A DNA stretch of 64,000 nt from Colius striatus (taxonomy: Eukaryota > Chordata > Aves > Coliiformes > Coliidae), in assembly GCF_028858725.1 (NCBI RefSeq), contig NC_084790.1, positions 33,583,031 through 33,647,030 on the forward strand. The letters are read 5' to 3'. Below are positions 58,454 to 64,000 of the stretch, piece by piece; position 1 is the stretch's first letter, and the number at the start of each line of letters is the position of its first letter. The notes below the pieces were generated by a model that worked only from the letters and a program-made list of their open reading frames with translations, did no database searches and was not told the origin of the DNA. The position numbers and the translations under genes are program-made.

Positions 58454-58876
58454 TCAATTGAGCATTCTCTCCAGTGCCCTAAAGTCCTTTTTACTAGCTT
58501 TTTTACTTCTTTCCATAACCATGTCAGTACCAAGCTGCATTACCAACAGCGGGTAGTAGTCAGTTGGACACACCAGACCAGAGAAGTTCCTGGCAGCATC
58601 TCTAATCTGGGCCCCAGGGAGGCAGCAGATCTCTCTGTGGGATGGGTCTGGTCCACACATGGGGCCTTCCGTTCCCTTCAGAAGGGAATCACCTACTACC
58701 ATAACCTTTCTTTTCTTTTTAATTGAGGTAGTCCTACCAAACTGCAAAATGTCCCCAGCAAAACTGCAGGAGTCTTCCTGTACAGGCTGACAGCACCAGC
58801 AGTGGCAAACATTCCCAGATGAACACACTTGAAGAAATCTGTACTTGGTGCTCAGAAATCCAGGGGTAAATTTCAT
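58454..58876 (-). pseudogene. CR1 ORF1 with GDSL-type esterase region
   Basis: A 140-residue frame. The N-terminal half has several Cys (CSSGNVCHCWCC), and the C-terminal half has the SGNH/GDSL hydrolase start KVMVVGDSLLKGTEGPMC followed by REICCLPGAQIRDA and PLLVMQLGTD. CR1-group LINEs of vertebrates are known to carry such an esterase in ORF1; its role in retrotransposition is unclear. Here the nucleophile Ser block (GDSL) is intact, while the copy at 42.6 kb reads GDPL. The frame ends early, so the catalytic His end is missing. Confidence 0.85.
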
Positions 58877-59025
58877 GACTTTGCCTCAAAGATACACACA
58901 GTTATACTTTAAAAGTACATGTCGGGGTACAGAACTTGGTGACACTTTAACCCAGTTAGTAAAATTATGGAGGTAAAAAAGATAGAAAATGTTGCATATG
59001 ACGCAAAGCAAAACAAGGTAAGCAG

Positions 59026-59783
59026 GTGCTCTGGGCAGAGAGGAAACTCATGAGGTTCAACAAGGACAAGTGCAGAGTCTTGCACATGGGAAGGAACAGC
59101 ACCATGCACCAGTACTCAGGAGTACTGAGGAGTAGCTCTGCAGATGGGAGTCCTGCACCTGGGAGTCCTGCTTGTGCCCTGTGGCCAAGAAGGCCAATAG
59201 CATCAAGCAGAGTGTGGACAGCAGGTTGAGGGGGGTTCTTCTCCTCCTCTACTCTGCCCCGGTGAGGCCTCATCTGGAGTCCTGTGTCCAGTTCTGGGTT
59301 CCCCAGCTCCAGAGGGACAGGGAAGTGCTGAAGAGAGTCCAGCACAGGGCCACCAAAATGATCAGGGCACTGGAGCATCACTCTATGAGGAAAGGCTGCA
59401 CGAACTGGGGCTGTTTAGTCTGGAGAAGGGGAGATTGAGGAGAGATCTTATTAACCATTTACAAATATCTAAATGGTGGATTTTCAGGAGGTTGGGGCAT
59501 CCCTTTTTTCGATGGTATCTAGCAACAGAACAAGGGGTAATGGGATGAAGCTGGACCACAAAAGTTCCACTAAATATAAGAAAAAAATATTTACTGTGAA
59601 GGTGAGGGAGCAGTGGCACAGGCTGCCCAGGAAGCATGTGGAGTCTCCTTCCTTGGAGGTCTTCAAGACCTGCCTTGGCTTGTTTCTATGGATCTGATCT
59701 AGGTTGACCTGCTTCTGCAGAGGGGCTGGACTAGATCTCTAAGGGTCCCTTCCAACCCTACCATTCTATGATTCTATGATCTA
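59026..59783 (+). repeat. CR1 LINE 3' fragment
   Basis: Plus-orientation CR1 of about 760 bp: RT C-terminal region ([39 protein letters not shown]), 3' untranslated region and tail attctatgattctatgatct. It is head-to-head with the minus-strand CR1 that starts at 58880, with about 145 bp of other sequence between. Confidence 0.93.
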
Positions 59784-60630
59784 ATGATCAAATCTATTAC
59801 AGTTCAAATTATCATATGTAATTCCATATAAGAAATTAACATCTATAGCTATGCAGCTGTATTAAGAACTGTAAAGAGAAAGGAGCTTTTTTTGCCAATA
59901 TATTACACCTGTGAACCACATCAATCCACTTAGAATCAAGTCACTTTTATTTATTGAATACGTCATCAATCTTTTCTGATTTTACCACATCTAAAATAAA
60001 AATACAAAGAGCAGTTTAAATGACAAGGGAGGTATTTATAAAACCACGGTCACCTACAAACCATGGGCTTGTTTGGATATAATAGATGATAAAAGTGGTT
60101 TTTTTTAAAAAACACTCTTCCCTTGCATTTACTGAGCCCCTTGGAGTCAGAAGTTATTATTCTTCTTATAATTATTTGTTAATAATTTTTATTATTATTT
60201 CTTTTTGTGTTCTTGAAAGGTTTATTCAAGCACTAGTGCAACCTCTGACCTGCTACTTTTCATCTCAGCTCCTCATTTCTCCCACCTTTCTGCCTTAGCT
60301 GGCAAGACCATAAACATATATGTCTAAAAGCTGTTTCTTTTGTGTAAGCGCTGCAGTTGGTTCAGTATCTTTGGCTATGCACACAACAAATAAGTCTATG
60401 ACTAATAAATAATGCAATCAATGTGGATACTGTGAGCTTTTCACAAACTACATAAAAACAGCCTCCTACACTGAAAGTTTCCCTACTAGGGTGTACCTAT
60501 CAGAACAAAGTTCTCTTCTGTGTCCACTATGGTAAAAGTATTGACCCTTCTTTAAATGAAGCAAATATTTGTAGAAAGCTTCTAACAGAAGTGGAAAGAA
60601 TGTGTTCAGCTTGAAAGGCATCTGACGTAC

Positions 60631-60805
60631 CAGCTCCAAATGCAAAGAAGAAACTCTTGTCTGGGTACTCTTCCAGCAGGTCCTTCACCCTTCTGCCCAT
60701 TCGCTCATTTCGCTTGTAGATGAGCTCCTGACGGAAGTAGCTGTCTATCTCTTGGGCAGTAATACGTTCATGAGCTGGAAGTGTAGCATCAATGAAATTT
60801 GGGAC
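60631..60805 (-). CDS. TRABD2 exon, TraB domain helix region
   Basis: A 175-nt exon, phase 0 in and 1 out. It encodes [40 protein letters not shown] and [26 protein letters not shown] is the conserved Arg/Glu-rich helix of TraB proteins (the R-N-x-x-M/I segment), and FFAFGAG leads into the metal-binding GAGH motif completed in the next exon. The acceptor is tttctactttag and the donor gctg|gtacgt. TIKI proteins are membrane-bound metalloproteases that remove N-terminal residues from Wnt and so block signalling. Confidence 0.92.
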
Positions 60806-62926
60806 CTAAAGTAGAAAAAAAGTCTTAATTAAAGAAGCATTTATTTCATAGGCAATCATCATGCACAGGCCTTTTGCTCCACCATTCAATGTGGCAATCA
60901 CCTTGTCCTTCAAGGCACAGTAGGAAAAATCTGAAAGCTAAAAAAGACTCATCAAATTTCTAATAATGCATAGTGCTTCATTTTTCTCAAAATATCATTT
61001 CATAAATCAACCAGATTATTTTTTTTAATGCAAAGTCAACAAATAATGTTTGCCACATTGTAGATCCCAAATCCTGATTGCTCAGCTGAAGAAGCTAAAT
61101 GTTTGCCCATAGTTATCTTCAGCTACATACTTTTTTCTTAAGTTGTCATAGGTATAATGTTAACTATAATGATAATTACACTCTTGTAGGAAAGTTTGAC
61201 TGGTGGCAGAGCCCTCAGGCTGTCAAAGAATAACTCTGCAATTCAAACTAGTTACCAAAAACATCCCCAAACTTTCCAAAAGAAAGAGGGACAGACTTTG
61301 TAAGGAGGTATTACTACCTCCAGTTCCCCTGTTCTCAAGGTATCTTTAAAAATACTGGTTTCCTCCCCTGGGGCCACCAGGACAGTGGTGGCTGCACATT
61401 GTCCTGAGCTCTTGCTAGAAACAAGGGTCTGGAGTTGCAGCCATCCTGGCTTCTTGACAAATAGGTTTAAACATTGCAGCTAAGGGGACTGCTAAGGAAA
61501 GGGTCTTCAAGCAGTGGTTTCTGGGGAGCAGAGCCACTAAGCCAGAAGCTTCCCCTTGCAAGGCTGCAGCAGACAAAGAATCTCTGGAGCCCCTTAGAGA
61601 CTAGTACTGTTTCCAAAGGGTTCTTAGCCCACAGTGGGTCATCTATTGGGCAAACATGGGGTTAAATACAATTTAGAAGAGTTATGCTTAAAAACATAAG
61701 CTGATAGTCTTACAGATTATGAGTACCCAGCTCTGCTGTGGGGGAGAATGCCCTGTAGTGGACTTGCTCCGTAAGTAAAGGGCAGTTGCTCCCTCTGAGA
61801 CATGCAGGCATGTCTCGGCAGAAGAGCTTCTCTCCAAGGATCTTGAGGCAATGCCAGCTGTCTGCAGTCTGTAACACCCCAGCAGAGTAGTGACACAGCA
61901 TCTGTAAGCTCTTACAGTGCCCACTTCCTTTGAGAAGTCCTTTGAAATGTATGAATGAAGTGCACTTTGTGAGAGCCAAGCAGTGTTAACGACCAGGTTG
62001 CCCTCACCTCCAGGCTGCAGAGAGTGCTGCAGGACAAGAAGGTAAGAGTATGTGCGCAAAGCTCAGTGTCAGGGAAGGAAGGGCTAGCATGACAGCACTG
62101 CACTGTATATCTCAAAAGGCCATAGGGAAAATGTTTGTTGAGCAGGGAAAGCCCAGATATCAACACGCACTTGTGAAGCCAGAACCTGCATTTTCATTGA
62201 TGTGTACCAACTGCCAAGACAAGAATAGAGAGGCCTGACGTCTCAGTCTGAGGTTAGCTAATATAACAGTCCAAACAGGCTAAATTGGTCCCTGCTGGGC
62301 ATTTTCTCGTGGTTTAAAAATCAGAGCATTGCATTCCACTGTGCTGCTTAGGAAACCATCTCCATAAACCAAGTCTGTGAGGCCTCAGAAGGTTTTCTTT
62401 TCCTCAACATTCAGTTTAAATCTATCTTTTCTCTGTTTCACTTCATTTCTCTTCTTTGGACCATGCCTACAGCACACAATCATAGTGATGGGGGACATAA
62501 AAAATCGTGCAACTTGCCCAGCCTTACACAAGCAACCAAGCCATAAGTACATTTCTCTGTGACTATTTGCACAAAGGAGCCTGATGTTGCTCTCTGTTGG
62601 CACTAAGTTTGCTCATACCTAAGACAGAGTAATTCCACAGGATCCTTAAGAAAATAAAAGATTAACTTATAGAGCTTTGATGCTAAAGCAAACACAGCGC
62701 TCATTCAAAAGTGAAAGCCTGATGCACCTTTGCTGCTTGCCTGCAGCTGAGGTTATGCAGTCTCCTGGGAGAGGGTGCAGGAAAGAGGATGTGTCAGAAA
62801 GCCAGAAATGTGCCCTTGGCCCTCACCTGCAAAGGGTCTGCCCGAGGAGAGAGGAGCATGTGTGAGGTGGGGATTAGCGTTACAGAGACATGTGCATAGT
62901 TCAAGGGCTGAGGTAGCAAGACTCAC
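60806..62926 (-). other. TRABD2 intron
   Basis: A 2.1 kb intron between the 63.0 kb and 60.7 kb exons. No repeat or gene is recognised. Open frames at 61688-62166 are not recognisable. Confidence 0.6.
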
Positions 62927-63073
62927 TTGAGAAGTGTCATGGTTGAAGATGATGGAGCTGAGGTCCCCACAGTTGTAATGCTTGATAAGGTCTTCTGTTG
63001 TATAGGGGATCTGGAAACTGCCTGCTCGGAGGCTCTCCTGTTGCAAGAGAGTCTGATTCAAAGCAAAGACCAC
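62927..63073 (-). CDS. TRABD2 exon, middle of TraB domain
   Basis: A 147-nt exon, phase 0 at both ends. It encodes [20 protein letters not shown] then [20 protein letters not shown] and IIFNHDTSQ. The acceptor is ccctccctcag and the donor caa|gtgagt. The wording [25 protein letters not shown] is closer to TRABD2A than to TRABD2B as I remember them, but the two paralogues are very alike. An N-linked glycosylation site (NQT) is visible. Upstream exons with the signal peptide and the first catalytic motif must lie beyond 64 kb. Confidence 0.93.
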
Positions 63074-64000
63074 CTGAGGGAGGGGGAGAGGGAGGAAAAG
63101 ACAAGAGTTCCTGGTGAGTTCTTCTCTTGCCCCTTGAGAAGGTCACAGACATACAGCCACCTGACACGAGCTCCCTTAAGCTGTTCCACGTCCATGCATG
63201 TCCAGCCTGTGTCACCTTCCACATCTGCAGATACTCACATCTGAGGTCCCACAAGCCTGCTCATGCAGAACTGACTCACCACATGTAACTCCAGGAGGTT
63301 TTGCCCATAATGTTATTAATACAGAAGATATGAAGGGGTAGACTGAAATAGGAGTGACCTTGCTTCCCTAGATGACAGTTTGCCTGACCGCCATATAGCC
63401 CTATTGCGTGATGTTCTCCTGCCCTCACAGCTCCTCAGCCACCTACCTAAATTAAGCATGGCTGCTTCTTGTTTGCCCTTTCTTCCTCACCCACGAGGAA
63501 CATTAACATTGTCACTTCCTGCGTTATGTCTCCTTCTCCCACACACTGATTTCAGGCAGGAATGGCTCTCCAGAGCAGGCTGGGGAAAGACAGCTGCACG
63601 GGGATGCAGGTGACCCTCCCTGATAGGCAAAGTCTGAGGCCAGCAGCCTCACACTCTCCACTGGTGGACTACCTCTGCAGGCTGCCACTGCCAACTCCCT
63701 ACTTTTCCTTCTGACATTCACCAGGGAATGCAAACACTCCCATTCCCTCAAGCCCAACCAGCCTGGTTGCCACAGCTCCTACCCCCAGCAAGTCTCTCCC
63801 TTGGCCAGAAAGGAGAGGATCAGCAGAATTATCCTCCAGATGTTCTGTTTCAGAGTATGGCTCACCCAGGGCCTGACCCAGAGAGAGCTGCTCTGGCTAC
63901 CTCCTACCTGGGGCAACGCACATACAGGAAGAGGAGTATAGGCACTTAAAAGACACAGGAGAGCAGTTTGAAGCAATGTTTGACAGAGGCCTCTAGAGCC
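63074..64000 (-). other. TRABD2 intron (partial)
   Basis: Non-coding sequence upstream of the 63.0 kb exon. It is somewhat richer in G+C than the window average and contains C-rich tracts. No further TRABD2 exon was found to the window edge; frames at 63524-63757 and 63779-63976 do not resemble the protein. Confidence 0.6.

Larger units (their letters stand above)
55540..58880 (-). mobile_element. CR1 LINE, about 3.3 kb, most complete copy
   Basis: Minus-strand CR1 keeping part of ORF1 and most of ORF2. From 5' to 3' it holds ORF1 esterase (58876-58454), endonuclease N-terminal region (about 58170-57907, shifted), endonuclease (57906-57480), linker and RT (57392-56925, 56988-56800, 56577-56317), RT C-terminal region (56277-55701) and the 3' end with tail complement cagaatcttaagggttgg at 55541. 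Several frameshifts and stops break the ORFs. It lies in intron sequence of TRABD2 in the same orientation as the gene. Confidence 0.92.
50889..60630 (-). other. TRABD2 intron with CR1 cluster
   Basis: A 9.7 kb intron, most of it between 52.5 and 59.8 kb occupied by five CR1 pieces in both orientations and a pentanucleotide repeat, each listed separately. The stretches 50889-52492 and 59784-60630 contain nothing that I recognise. Confidence 0.65.

Noticed and set aside
1..64000. tRNA, rRNA or other structured RNA genes
   Set aside because: No tRNA-like A/B box pair with a cloverleaf and no rRNA-like block was noticed by eye; a covariance-model scan would be decisive.

Overview
The window looks like a stretch of bird chromosome: AT-rich, intron- and intergenic-dominated vertebrate DNA. 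It carries about a dozen CR1 LINE copies ending in the avian-type 3' octamer (ATTCTATG/ATTCTRTG) and two degraded endogenous retroviruses (ERVs): an ERVL-type element on the minus strand and a gammaretrovirus-like ERV1 element on the plus strand. Two host genes are recognisable. The species cannot be named from the sequence alone.

Layout. 1-3.3 kb: unique sequence with two CR1 pieces. 3.36-6.7 kb (-): ERVL-type provirus keeping its 3' LTR, polypurine tract, integrase, RNase H and part of reverse transcriptase; the 5' part is missing and there is no env. 10.1-16.1 kb (+): gammaretrovirus-like provirus with gag, a gag-pol UAG readthrough site, protease, reverse transcriptase, integrase, env and 3' LTR, all broken; the 5' LTR is missing. 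18.1-18.6 kb (+): terminal exon of a nicotinic acetylcholine receptor subunit of the alpha7/alpha8 group, best matching alpha8 (CHRNA8), carrying two in-frame stops and a frameshift, so a pseudogene as read here. 23.1-25.9 kb (-): long CR1. 26-41 kb: AT-rich DNA with no supported gene. About 41.3 kb: an isolated CpG island. 42.5-45.2 kb (+): a CR1 with a second CR1 nested inside its ORF1.

46.1-63.1 kb (-): four exons of a TIKI-family Wnt-inactivating metalloprotease (TRABD2A more likely than TRABD2B), with consistent splice phases. The 5' exons (signal peptide and first half of the TraB domain) lie beyond 64 kb, and the C-terminal exon below 46 kb was not found. The roughly 9.7 kb intron between the second and third visible exons holds five CR1 pieces in both orientations, including a 3.3 kb copy with ORF1 (GDSL-type esterase), endonuclease and reverse transcriptase.

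I found no convincing undescribed system. The points most worth a second look are the dying alpha8 receptor exon, the conserved gag-pol readthrough context and CpG-decay pattern of the ERV1 element, a perfect snap-back inverted repeat inside its env gene, the nested CR1 with a probable long target-site duplication, the tandem NAGNAG acceptor and stop-in-donor arrangement in TRABD2A, and the orphan CpG island.
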